DNA of 64,000 nt from Calliopum simillimum (Eukaryota > Arthropoda > Insecta > Diptera > Lauxaniidae): NCBI GenBank assembly GCA_951812925.1, contig OX638372.1:49875722-49939721 (forward strand). The letters are read 5' to 3'. Of the stretch, positions 1 to 11,386 are shown in pieces (the stretch's first letter is position 1; every line of letters starts with the position of its first letter). The notes beneath the pieces are model-generated. The model had not been told where the DNA came from. It did no database searches and saw nothing but the letters and a program-made list of their open reading frames with translations. The position numbers and the translations under genes were made by a program.

Positions 1-308
1 TATGTACTTTGATTTACCTCGATTTTACAGTTTTACACGATGCAAAAGTTGTAGAAAAGTTACGAGTAGATAACAAATTAAGGAAGAGTACAAGCATAAA
101 TTCTTGGAATTTGAGAAAAATAAAAGAAAACTAAACGGTATGTTGCTCTGCAAGAATTTTTTGTAATCTGGTCTTAGAGAGCTGCATTAATCTAACAAAT
201 ATCCTTAAAATGCATTGCTCACTAACTTATCGAAAAATAAACTGTGTAACTTGGTATTCTCTTCAGTTCCTTCTACCATAAGTATTTATTATTATAATTT
301 TATTAGAA

Positions 309-535
309 TCTATATCTAAGAAGTGTATATTAATACGCAAGACAAAAAATTGTCATACCTTCTTTAACATGTTAGAAATGAGGAATGACTTTGAATTATA
401 TACCATTAGAAAGGTATTTGTGCGTAAATGTGCACAAAGTTAATATTATTTTAATATTTTGACACTATTTGAGTTAATGATGCAAAATTATTTGTTATAT
501 CATACATCATATTTTGTAAAATTTTCATATCAATG
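309..535 (+). mobile_element. Non-autonomous Helitron, copy 1 (5' fragment)
   Basis: Starts TCTATATCTAAG after an A and continues into the family-specific GCAAGACAAAA..TTGTC block, the region around TTAGAAAGGTATTTGTG and AAATGTGCACAAAGTTAA. It lacks the 3' half and the CTRR terminus; similarity fades near 535. Same orientation as the other copies. Confidence 0.65.
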
Positions 536-1615
536 TCGATAACGGTCACCGTTTGAGAACGAAATAACTTTTTCAATTGAAAACTTTAAACGTATTTTCT
601 GCAAAATCGAGTTTTTTGACTTGTGCCGTTCTTGTTGTAAATGAGCGATATATTTATAGTTTTACATACAGCGTCTCATATGCATAAGAGTAGATAATGA
701 AAAAGTTATTGTGATCTAAGTAAAATGTAAAAGTAAACTTTGATGTAAGGGAAAACTTTTGAAACTAAGTAGTATCAGCTTTTCTATACCAAAAACTTGT
801 GATAATAAGAATTTAAAATAAAAATAAAAAGTTTCTCTTTCATATTTTTTATCAATTTTATACAATGGCCCGCATTTATATGGAGTTTCAATTTTATTAG
901 TTTTTTATGATTTTTCTTATCTTCACCATAAGAAAAGGCATAGCGAGAAATGATAGTAAAAAGTTAAATTGTAGTTGTGGTTACATTTAACATACACTTC
1001 CGATTGCTTACATAAGACTAAGTTGCGAAGTATTGCAACTAAATGATATGCTTTTGCTGCTATTGATGAATTGAAGTAGAAATATTGAAAAATTACCAAA
1101 TAAATCGTAAAAAATTCGAAAAGTTTAAAAATTAAAAAAAAAAATGGATATGGGCAAATTTTCCAGGTCGGAATTTTGACTGATACGATTATATTAAAAT
1201 TATTGCAAACAATTTATTATATATCTCTATCGCACATTTACTATATATCTACAATTGGTATATTTGGTCGAAAAGCTATTGAATAATGTATCTAGCAAGA
1301 TGCTAAAATTCAGTGTCTAAAGAAAAGTGTTTGTTAGAAAAATCAGCAGAGTAAGTCCTTTCATGATATGTCCATATAATTATGTCTCTATATCCCCTAA
1401 AAGAACAAACCAAAACAAAAAACAAAAATGTACGATTATAACTGAAATGTTGATCTTCAAAATTAGCATAGCTTTTAAGTAATGTATCAATCTTGCAGGA
1501 CCACGGTCTATTCTAAAACTAGTTTGCAAACTACTCCATGGAAGAAACTGACTAGTACAAATTCTGGTCCCATCACATATAATGTTCTATTTACGCTTTA
1601 CATTCTTTGTCATGG
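536..1615. other. AT-rich DNA, no gene seen
   Basis: No coding exon or clear repeat boundary recognised. It lies upstream of the dunce exon, so it may be intron of a longer isoform or 5' flank. Confidence 0.5.
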
Positions 1616-2268
1616 GGCGTAACCAATTGTCTCTTTATGCATTACAATCGGACCAGAAAAAGGTCAGTTGACTCCTTATGCATTACATTCGGACCAGAAA
1701 AAGGCCAATTTATTTTGTACAATATTTTATTTATAAATTTCAACAAATTTATTGTGAAATTCAAATTTTACACAAAAATGTCAAAAGGTTTCATTGCCGA
1801 ATGTGCTATAGAGTTTTTTATATATTTTTGAATCTCATTTCGTTTTCTGCTCCCAAGACTTTTCCAACGGATTGCGTACAAATTAACAGAAATTTAAAAA
1901 TTTCAATTGAAAATCACCGAGTGGAGGATTCGAACCTGGGCCTCTCCACGCAGCGCAAGTCACGAGACCAATACACTATCATTCGCTCTTCTTCACAATC
2001 GATAAACCGCCAAACAGTACGTAGTCAGTAACGTTATAATTTCACTGATTCAAAAGATACACAATTGGACCACTTTTAGTACTAATGATGGATTATGCAT
2101 AACATTTGGACCATTTTTGATACAATTGACCGACTTTGCATTACATTTGGACCATTTTTGATACAACTGATAATTTAAATGAATTTATTCTAATTTTGGG
2201 TGTAGTTCATTATGGACTATTTACAAAAAAACTAAAAAATTGGACTATTGAGACAATTGACTCCGCCG
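1616..2268. mobile_element. Inverted-repeat element with GGACC repeats and a tRNA-like segment
   Basis: The left edge GGCGTAACCAATTGTCTC and the inverted right edge GGCGGAGTCAATTGTCTC form an imperfect terminal repeat. Internally a unit containing TATGCATTACATTCGGACC recurs about twice at the left (spacing about 42 bp) and as GCATTACATTTGGACC about twice at the right. No transposase ORF. Superfamily not determined. Confidence 0.5.
1915..1996 (-). pseudogene. tRNA-like segment
   Basis: On the minus strand, TAGTGTATTGG resembles a Pol III A box, and CAGGTTCGAATCCTCC is a good B box/T-arm about 45 bases further on. The acceptor stem does not pair well, so this is read as a tRNA-derived module inside the surrounding repeat, not a functional tRNA. 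Confidence 0.4.
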
Positions 2269-2440
2269 ATTCTACAGGGAAATGACACCTTGCTAAATAT
2301 AACATAAACAAATTTAAATATTTTCCAACAATTTAGATTTCCTTAAATATATGAACATCCTACATATCGTCTCTTTGTTTTGAGTTATTTGAAGTTAAAA
2401 CTAGTAAGGGCGTTACCCTTGGCCTGGCCTAAAAATACAA

Positions 2441-3929
2441 TGATCTATCTTTGTTGGTTATCCTGTAAAAAATTTGCAAAAATTTTGTTTTTTCATTATC
2501 AAAAAAGTTTCAAAGCGGATATCTAGCTTTTTCACATTATGAAGAATATACAATTGCCTTTAAAGCGCTTTTACTTTTGCACCATCCTTAGTTTGATGAT
2601 AGGTCAACAACTTTACCAATTTTCAAGCATTTCGGAGATGGTAAGGGTTGAAAATGAAAATTTTGGGAATCTGGGAATCAGCTGATACCAGTGAAAAAAC
2701 AAATTATTGGAAAATTTTCGAAAATGGAAATACATAATAAATAAATACATACAAAAGCTAAAAAACATGGAAATTTGTGTAGATATTAAGAAGAGCTTAA
2801 AATGTTCAAAATATGCATATAAAAATATTCTAACTTGAAACTGTTAAGAAAATTGAAAAATGTTGAAATGGTCCAAAATTTAAAAAAACTTTATTGAAAA
2901 ATCCATAATTCGGCTAATTTTGATGAAAACTTTTAGAAAATAGAAGTGCCAGAATCAAAGAGACCCTATCTATTATGGCAGACAATCGTTTGTTTTATTA
3001 TTATGACAAATTATCTAGTGAAGGGAACAAAAGCAGTCTTTTTTGTGTTCACGATAATGCCATAACTGTCCCACAACCAACCTTTTCTCTCTATTGCAAT
3101 AAGAGCCGACAACAGATAGCAGACAAAAATAAAAGTCCGAATTTTAAAGTCTATGATATAAGTGAATGGACCCATTAAACTCATTTAGAGGTTCTATCTT
3201 GATAGAAACTTTAACAAAACAAAAATTAACAACAATTCTCAGATCTAAACACAAATCAACATTTGTTTACACTCATATATCACATCAACAATGGTTATCT
3301 TGATGATATTAAAAGTTTTCTTTTTTTTTTCTTTTTCTTTTTTTGTCTGCATTCAATTTATCAATAATCTACTGTTTATGAATTTTATCAAAATTACCTC
3401 CACGATATACGAGCGTAGTAGTACTATTTAGCCATACATACGTACATTAATTCTAGTCGAATTTGGCAATTTATAGTTCAATTAAAGTTATTTATAACAC
3501 AATACATTAATGGTGATGAAAAAAAAGTTTTATCAGCGCTGAATGAGTTCCGAGTTCTTCTGAGGTAAACAACATTGCCATATCTATGGTATGGTACATA
3601 TATCTGTCGGTATGTTTAAATGCTTGCAAAATTAATTGACGATAGTAAACAACTATTTTTTTTCTTTCTTTTTTTTTCATAGATATGATGAGATATATTA
3701 CAAAAACAAAATTTGGTGAAATTAATAGAACAGCAACAGATATAAAAGATATTATCGTACTATTAGTGTTTTTTGATTTGCGCAGTTAATTTGATACAAA
3801 TACAAAACATTTTTGCACACAGAAAAAAAAATACCCAGTAAAATTTATAGCATAAGCCAATAAGACAAAGCATGGTTTGTGCATGTGTCCCCATGCACAC
3901 ATTTCTTGTAACTGTTTCAAAAGCAATAA
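2441..3929. other. AT-rich DNA, no gene seen
   Basis: Several poly-T tracts (for example 3318-3344) and short unsupported ORFs. No recognised repeat boundary. A short sequence at about 2396-2440 recurs inverted near 14500-14545. Confidence 0.5.
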
Positions 3930-4329
3930 TCTATATTTTAATATGCAAGACAAAAATTTGTCTTACCTTTTTTAATACTTTAGAAATAGAGCACGACTTT
4001 GAATAATACACTATTAGAATGGTATTTGTGTGTAAATGTGCACAGGTCAAAAGTTATGTCAATACTTTGATTTTAAGCCATGTAAAATTAAATACAAATT
4101 TTTTAATATTAACAACAACAAAATACGCGGTCTCAAAGAGCTGAAAAAAGGATAAAGCAAATGTTCATGTTTTTTGTTTTGTTTTATTTCGCTTGAATTA
4201 TAACGGGGATGATAAATGAGCTCTTGTATTTTGTACCAAATAGCAAAAAAAAAGTACTAAAAGTGTCCAAAATGTATCAAATTTATTTAATACATTTGTG
4301 GTCGAATTTTGAACACTGGGGGATTCTAG
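3930..4329 (+). mobile_element. Non-autonomous Helitron, copy 2
   Basis: The 400-bp copy begins TCTATATTTTAATATGC after an A and ends GGGGGATTCTAG before a T, as Helitrons do (5' TC, 3' CTRR, insertion between A and T). It shares the internal blocks ACAAAAATTTGTC, AAATACGCGGTC and TACCAAA..AAAGTACTAAAA with copies 3 and 4. Confidence 0.8.
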
Positions 4330-4519
4330 TATGAATTAAATTTTACTACATTTTATTAAATATTATTAAGATTCAAAATGATACGAATGAAGGATTAAAC
4401 CTAGTGATGAGCAAGACCATACCAATCTGGGTCTTGAACATTTTGTCTTGATTTTGATATCGTCACCTCAATACTATTAAGTAAGTAATTCCAATTTTCT
4501 AGTTTTGAGTCTATCCAAT

Positions 4520-5690
4520 GATTTTCTGAAATTCCGAACATTTGCAAGATGGCGGCCATAGGAATTTCGATCAAACTTTTGGATACTCATATAACTATTT
4601 GAAATTCATAGCTCCTCGGCTTTTTATCTGATTTTAAATAAATTTTCAGGGTTATTGGAAAAAAGTATAAGGTTTAGAAAAAAATATTACACTGAGAAAA
4701 AAAATTTTTTTTTATCTTGAAAAAATTTTTTTTTTTTTTTCCTCTTTAAACGCATTTTGGCGCTCGGAGCACACTTTGTATTTTTTTTTTTATTATTTTT
4801 ATTTAAAAATAAATTTAATTACAACTACTTTCTGACCCTCAAATTCGTGGTATCTTTTGTGGTTATCAAGTTATGAGTTTTTGAATTTGTTCAATGTTGT
4901 GTTTATCATGAGTCCTTGGTGTACGTGGGCTACCTCATAGGGTTGCCACCATCTGGACGGTTTTTTATTTTTTAGTGGTTTCTAGTGGAATATTTTGTAG
5001 AAAATTTTTTGGAATATTTTAACCCATTTTAGCCAATTTTTAAAAAAATGTTGGATATAATAGGTTAAGATGTTCTAGAAGGCTAACTTGAAATCAAGCA
5101 AGAAACAATTTTCTAGAACATCTTAACCCATATAACGTTTTATGGGTATTTAAGACCCCTTTTTCCAAAAACTTTGTTGTAATGGGTTAAAATATTCTAC
5201 AAAAATATTCTACGGAAAAACTTACCACGAACCACCAAATAAAAATACCATCCAGACGGTGGCAACCCTATATGGTAGCGCACGTGCTTCAACGACTCAT
5301 GATAAACACATCATTAAACAACTTAAAAACTCATATTTTGATAACCACAAAAGATAACACGATTTGGGGGGTCGGAAAATAATTATAATAAAATTTACTT
5401 TTAAAAAAAAAATCTAAAAAATAAAAGGGGTGCTCCAAGCCCCAAAATGGCTTTAGAAAAGAAAAAAGCTGTTTTTTCCACATAAAATAATTTTTTTTTT
5501 TTTTTTTTCAGTGTAATTTTTTTCTCAAAACTTCATACCTTTTTGCACTAACCCTGAAAATTTCATTAAAATCAAATAAAAACCCGATGAGCTATAAATT
5601 TTCGAATATGTGAGTATCCAAAAGTTGGATCGAACTTCCTGCGGCCGCCATCTTGGAAATTTTCGGGATTTCGGAAAATCATTTTACCAC
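4520..5690. mobile_element. Foldback (long palindromic) element
   Basis: The two halves are inverted copies: the outer block with AAGATGGCGGCC..GGAA (about 4550) returns inverted at about 5640, and the inner block GGGTTGCCACCATCTGGACGG (about 4940) returns inverted near 5250. The centre is near 5100, with arms of roughly 550 bp. No ORF. Partial relatives lie at 25945-26590 and 60340-60500, so it is a dispersed family. Confidence 0.75.
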
Positions 5691-6910
5691 ACTTATATGT
5701 ATGTCAAATACAAACTTTTCAGCAATTGTCATAAAAATTTCAACCCAAATCTTAATTGATTATGCAAAGATTAACTCATATTTTTTTGAACAGTTAAAAG
5801 TAAAGGGAATTCTCTCGATCTCTATCAAAAATGATGTGTTATATAGTTGAGCCACATCATAAAATTTGAAATTTTTCTAAAGACAAGATGTTCACAGATA
5901 CAGCTGATGCAGGATTTAACAAAATTTTGAAAACTTTTAGCTTCAGCGGATTTGATGAAATTCAAGCATTTTTCATAAGAAAGGGATGTAAATGCGGTAT
6001 ATAAGTATGTACTAATGCGCGAGGAGAATGCTGCAAGTAGTGTACCATTTTTAATAACTGTAAACCAATAGCTATCAAACTAATTTCTTTTTTTTTGTTT
6101 AAAAAAGCTTTACCACTCAAATGGCGGAAAATTTATATGTTGCGTGAAATATGGGACACATTTAATGTCATATGTTTCCAGAACAAGATTTTTATAGCAT
6201 ACCAGAATATCTATACATTTGTAGACAATTGTCATTAGCGTTATTGGTGTCTTAAATTTTTCCTTAAGTGTTCACTAACTCTTTCGATATTTCTTAGTGC
6301 TATTCTGAATTTTTTTAGTTTAATACTCTGACTACCGCCAAGTGGCTTATTTACTATGTGCATAGTGGCAAATAACATTGAATTTCAAAGTAATTGTTGG
6401 ATGTTTTGTACAATCACAATTAGCCAAATCTAAAACAATCCGAAGAATGCAAATCTTTGAACTTTTTCATGGCATAACACAGCTGTGATCCATTCACACA
6501 GCTGACGTACAATATGCTAATGTTTTATTATTGTTGTTTAAACTTTTTGTTTTTGTACTTATTATTTTGTATATAATTAAAGTGAATTTATTTTGTATTT
6601 TTGCAAGACATTGGAAAAATAAATATATAAATTTTGAAAACAAACAATTTCAATATACATGTATATATCTACGAAAGAAGACAATATGCATAGAAACATT
6701 TAGGCGAATGGATTTAATTTAATTAAGAATTTTAGTGCCAAATGATTTTTATGAATCACAGTTCATATTTATTGTGGGATATGTGAAGTAAAATGTTTAT
6801 TTATATTTTATATGCATACAAGTTTAATATCAAAAAATAATTTGAAAAATCAATTAAACTTAAAATAGTAATAATAATAATAATATTATATCATGAAATG
6901 GTATCACTCA
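5691..6910. other. AT-rich DNA, no gene seen
   Basis: The first roughly 100 bases resemble the flank of the related element near 26520-26590, so the repeat may extend further than the palindrome. The rest holds only short ORFs of random type. Confidence 0.45.
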
Positions 6911-7352
6911 TCTATATATTAGTACGCAAGACAAAAATTTGTCCTACCTTTTTTACTATGTTAGAAGTGGAGCACGACTTTGAATTCTACACTATTAGAA
7001 AAGTATTTGTGTGTAAATGTGCACAAAGTTAAAATTATTTTAATATTTTGACACTAAGTCAGATAAATTGAAATGCAAATATTTCAGTGGTAACAACGAC
7101 AAAATACGCGGTCACACAGAGCTGAAAAGAGGACACAGCTCAAAGAAAAAAACAAAAAGCTGAATGACACTGACTTCATGTTTCTGTTGTTTTTTTTTTT
7201 TTTTTCGTTTCACATTTGTCATTATACCAGAGATGATAAATCAGTTTTTCTATTTTGTACCAAAAAGCTAAAAAAAATACTAAAACTGTCCAAAAAGGAC
7301 CAAAATTATTTAATACATTTGTGGTCAAATTTTGACCATTGGGCGAATCTAG
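6911..7352 (+). mobile_element. Non-autonomous Helitron, copy 3
   Basis: The 442-bp copy starts TCTATATATTAGTACGC and ends GGGCGAATCTAG|T. A perfect short hairpin, GGTCAAATTTTGACC, sits about 11 bases before the CTAG end, the usual Helitron terminator structure. It has no Rep/helicase coding. It ends about 390 bp upstream of the dunce start codon. Confidence 0.85.
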
Positions 7353-7713
7353 TGATAATAAAAATTATAAAATTTAAATAAAATTTTGGGAATTTCTTAA
7401 AGTTAAGTGTTCTGCAAAAACAAAAAAAAAATTTTTGCTTGGCTCAAATTCGCACCGAAATAAAACTAAATCACCAATATACAATCTTATAGGTACCTGC
7501 TTTACATGCTGCTTATTAGTTACAATAAAAATGAGATAGTGCTTCAAAGAAAAACGAAATCAAAAACATAAATTCTATACATAAAAGATAAAGGACAATA
7601 TCAAACAAAATTGAAATTAACAATCGAAACCAAAAGACTTACAAAAAAATAAAAAAATTTATATAAAATCGAAAACAGAAAACACAAAAATCCCCTCCAC
7701 CAGCCACTTGGCA

Positions 7714-7743
7714 ATGCAACAAAAAGAAAAAATGCTGCGATGA
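7714..7743 (+). promoter_or_regulatory. Short uORF overlapping the dunce start codon
   Basis: An ATG at 7714 opens a nine-codon reading frame (MQQKEKMLR) whose TGA stop (7741-7743) overlaps the dunce ATG (7740-7742) as ATGA. Such an overlap is compatible with termination-reinitiation control. It matters only if the transcript starts upstream of 7714, which the sequence does not show. Confidence 0.5.
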
Positions 7744-8782
7744 TTGCAACGCTCTTCATCATCTTTGCATTTTTACGTTCATTTCCTTGGAACAGGCGAC
7801 GCGCCACAGCAGCTGCTGCTGCCGTTGCAGATGCCGAAGCTGCCGCAATACTCAGTATTCCACACAGTATCCTTGCAGCTGCTGTGCCAAACAGAGACAG
7901 CAACACAATTCCTGTTATCCTACCGATTGATGATGTCGCCGATGATGATTTTATTGAAAGTACAAAAAAACGCCGCAAATCTTCCAAATGTCATGAGGTG
8001 ACTTTTAGTAGTAATTTACCAGCGAATGATGACGATGAAGAACAACAGTTGACATCTTCATCACCAAAATATCCATTGACACTACGACGTCAATCGCATT
8101 CCATCACTAGCAGCCCCTCGCGGACGACATCACCCGAATATCAGACTGCCAGTTGTGGTGAAACAACAACTACCACAACTGATTTCTCCATTTATGCCAC
8201 AACACGTCGACGCAAGTCCTCCGCCGATATTGATATCGTTGCACATAATGGTGGACATCATCATGATCATCGTCATCATCTTTTTACACAAAATCAACGA
8301 CTGCCATCACCGCAGCATTTGAAGCTGCATACCACCACCATCGTACCCACCGTTCCAACGTCTGATGATGATATGGACGCTGCGGCGCCCTTAGATGATG
8401 ATGATAGTTACGATCGTGATACGGAAGAATTTTACAGTAATATTCAAGATGCTGCTGGCACTTCTGGTACGCGCAGTAAGCGTTCATCACTCTTCTCTCG
8501 CTCCGATTCATCGGCAACAACGACTTCAAGCAGCGGTGGCACTTTCACTGGGGGTCCAAGTGCTGCGGCTGCCGCTGCTGCTGGTGGTAAACGTCGTTCG
8601 ACGGCATCAATACTCGGTTCATCATCGATTTGTTCGGATGTGATACCAATCGATAGGCGTAGCTCAACAGCAACGGAATATTGTAGCAGTCGCTCAACGG
8701 GGCAGCGACGCTCAAGCGGTCGTATACGTCGTTATATATCACGCATGGCGATAGGGGGAGCGAGGCGGCGCACCACTGGCAG
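7740..8782 (+). CDS. dnc: dunce-type cAMP phosphodiesterase (PDE4), upstream isoform-specific coding exon
   Basis: dunce encodes the fly PDE4 that hydrolyses cAMP in learning and other signalling. This exon gives 347 codons plus two bases and no catalytic sequence. The N-terminus is hydrophobic (residues 1-13), then come Ala-rich and Asp/Glu-rich runs, a His-rich patch near residue 175, Ser/Thr-rich low complexity and many RRxS-type basic sites (RRKSS twice, RRQS, KRRS, RRSS). ATG 7740 is the first in-frame ATG; no in-frame stop was seen in the roughly 55 bases upstream that I read. The donor is CAG|GTATAG with GT at 8783; read-through would add about 32 unrelated residues and a stop at 8879. 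The exon ends in phase 2 and joins exactly in frame to 54293, where AG+C makes Ser. The assignment rests on that phase match and on the downstream exon being unmistakable; the N-terminus itself is poorly conserved. Low complexity makes the exact start less certain than the donor. Confidence 0.8.
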
Positions 8783-9709
8783 GTATAGTAGTATAGTTGT
8801 GTTGAGTTTTGTTGTACCTAAGTATGTATATGTTTGTGTGTTAATATTAAAAAAATATGATGAAAGCGTTCATCAGTAAAGAGAACTTTAACGATGTCCA
8901 TTCAAAAATAAATAAGTCGAGTCACAAAATTTGCAACGCTACTGAAAACAAGATGTGCACAAATACAACTAATGCTGAATTGCACAAATTTTAAAAATTT
9001 CTCTAATTTTTATTTTTCCCAGTGTACCAAACGGTTCATTCTCCGCTTTTTTATCCATTACGGATCCGTTACTGATCCGTTTGGCACATTCTGTTATATC
9101 AATTTTTATTTCAAAGATTACACAGGTAAATAAAAAAGGTTGTCAACCATTCCCAAACCTTGAAGATTTCAAAATATATCCGTACAGTTAGGTATAATTT
9201 AGTTCTTCAGTGGACGATCACTCAAAAATTAAGGATCCAATTGAAAAAATCTAACAGTTTCGAAACACTAATGATAGCAAAACTATTTGTGGTATAGCAA
9301 TAAACCTTGATATCTGAAATAATATATATAGTATCAAGACAATGGTTATAAATTGGCAAAATCGCGTTAAGACTACGCCTACATCCCATATAGCCCAAAA
9401 TTTTAAATCGACATAATTTCGTGAATATTTGAAATACAACAATAATATTTGATATCTGACATAGAATTAGTACACAGTAAAAATTTTAGTTTAATTTTAA
9501 TACCGAAAAGTATTTATATAGAACAATGAGAAAAAAATTATAAGTTTGAAACTATTTTTGAATAAATTTCAAACTTTACTGGAATAAATTTTAAACTTTT
9601 TCAACAATAATACTCCATATCTAAGATAAAAATAGTAGCATCTAGCTGTTAGTTGAAAATGGGCATGAACGGATCAAAGACACAACCACCTTCCATATAG
9701 TCAGGGTCG

Positions 9710-10016
9710 TCCGCCATTTTTTATTTTTCGAAAAATTTTATCCAAATTTTTGAATCAGCAAGCTTCAAAACCCTTCTAGCCACAATTTTGTTTTGATATA
9801 ATCATTTTTTTTAAAATTTGTCCACCATTTTGTTTTAAAAAAAAAAATTGATTCCGAACTTGGAATAAACGACCTCAAAACTCGTGATATAATAATTTTT
9901 TAAGAAAATTATCCGCCATTTTGGATTCAGATTTAAGATCAGCGAATTCACAAATTCTTCTAGACACAACTTCATCATATGATAATTTTTTGAGAAAAAT
10001 TTCCGCCATTTTGGAT
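9710..10016. repeat. Degenerate tandem repeat, CCGCCATTTTGGATT-type units
   Basis: About three degenerate units of roughly 120-130 bp each end in a (T)CCGCCATTTTG block preceded by TTTTTTGAGAAAA-like sequence. A fourth partial unit resumes at 10456 after an inserted element. Confidence 0.55.
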
Positions 10017-10018
10017 TA

Positions 10019-10453
10019 GTGATGGGCAAACCAAGACCAAGAATAAGATCATAGTAGTCTTTGTTTTGATCTTGCGCATTGTGACATGGTCTTGGTCTTT
10101 GTTTTGATATTGAGTCTTTGTGTTGGTCTTGGTCTTGAAAAAATTTCTAGAGATTATTGAGTGTTCAAAATTTCGAAACCTTAGTTTTCTAAAGCAGTTG
10201 GGTTTTTAAGATGCCAAATTTCAAATTGAGGGACGATTTTATACTCGAGGGATGATTTTATCCAATTAACTATAAACTACCAAGACTGTAAAGCAGTCTT
10301 GGTCTTGACTATTGTGACCAATACCAAGACGAAAATAATATCAGTCTTGTTCTTGGTCTTGCAAAAATATCAGCATCTTGGTCTTGGTCTTGGCCTCGAA
10401 AATAACCATGACCAATAACAAGACTCAACACCAAGACTTATTTTGCTCATCAC
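10019..10453. mobile_element. TA-flanked inverted-repeat element rich in CAAGACCAAG/CTTGGTCTTG
   Basis: Ends GTGATGGGCAA and TTGCTCATCAC are inverted repeats, each flanked by TA (10017-10018 and 10454-10455), as for Tc1/mariner-type MITEs. The 435-bp interior carries many copies of TCTTGGTCTTG and its complement. It interrupts the tandem repeat at 9710-10016. Fragments with the same motifs lie near 4404 and 45199-45241. Confidence 0.65.
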
Positions 10454-10763
10454 TATTTTGAATTTGGAGTCAGATTTGGAGTCAGCGACCTAAAAACATA
10501 AAAAACTATATTATTTAAAAATAGCCAGGAAATACTCTAATATAATTGGCTAGAATCGCATTCAAAACCACTGTACCGTATGCTGAGTTGATCCATATTT
10601 GTGCTCGTTTTATAACAAATAGTTTTCTATCTGCGTATGGTGGACTCACTGCCATTTGACGCCGTTTGCAAAAATTGTGGCACATTTATATTATGATATT
10701 ACTTTTGCTATGGCTATAGCGTTACAAGTACTAATGTACATATATCAGAGCCTTAAAAAACCA

Positions 10764-11386
10764 TCCCAAGGGGAAAAACATCAAGCGCTTTTAAAGCACT
10801 TTTTCTCATAGAAATTTAGAAGCGCTTACATAATGATTTTTTTTAAAAAGAGGAAGAGAAAGAGAACAAAATATACAAAAAAAAAAAAAAAAAACAAAAC
10901 AAAAATGTATTTGATGAACAAATTTTATAAACACGTTACGCGAGTTTGTAAATTATGTGTCTATGTGCCCGAGTTCGATTCCCACAATGGAAATTTTTTT
11001 ATTTTCTTTTTTACTTTTGTTTAATTGAACTGAAATTGAATACACAATGATTTTTTTAACGGCTGAAATAAGCAGGCAAGCAACAAATTCTGCTAAGAGA
11101 GATATTTTCTTGATATACGAATTTTATACCTTATTGGTCAGTGGTCTTGAGGTCTAAAAAGTTAGTAATTGTTAGTAAAAAGAACTTTTTTATATCTATT
11201 TATCGAATACTACTATGGTCAATTCATTTCACTCGATTAAGGAAGGAACGCTTACCGCCGCAGAACGCTTAAGTTCTAGGACATGAAATGTTAAAAGGAA
11301 AGGTTACTTCTAACGAAGCGAAAGCGCTTATGACTGAAAAAGAAGCACTTCAGAAGTCATTTGAAGCGCTTATTTTCCCCTTGGGA
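10764..11386. mobile_element. AAGCGCTT-family inverted-repeat element with tRNA-like module
   Basis: The left end TCCCAAGGGGAAAAACATC and the inverted right end TTTTCCCCTTGGGA match, followed inward by AAGCGCTT palindromes. Inside, 10930-10992 reads GTTACGCGAGTTTG..CCGAGTTCGATTCCCAC, a B-box-like segment followed by T-rich DNA. No transposase. A second, larger member is at about 19661-21120. Confidence 0.55.

Noticed and set aside
1915..1996. Functional tRNA gene on the minus strand
   Set aside because: B box is good, but acceptor and anticodon stems do not pair convincingly and it lies inside a repeat.
7601..7987. 128-codon minus-strand ORF over the dunce exon
   Set aside because: It is the antisense reading of the Ala/Asp repeat-coding exon, with no recognisable domain; the + strand frame ends at a donor in the right phase.
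8783..8879. Continuation of the dunce exon ORF to a stop at 8879
   Set aside because: A CAG|GTATAG donor and the exact phase match to the exon at 54293 make this intron sequence.
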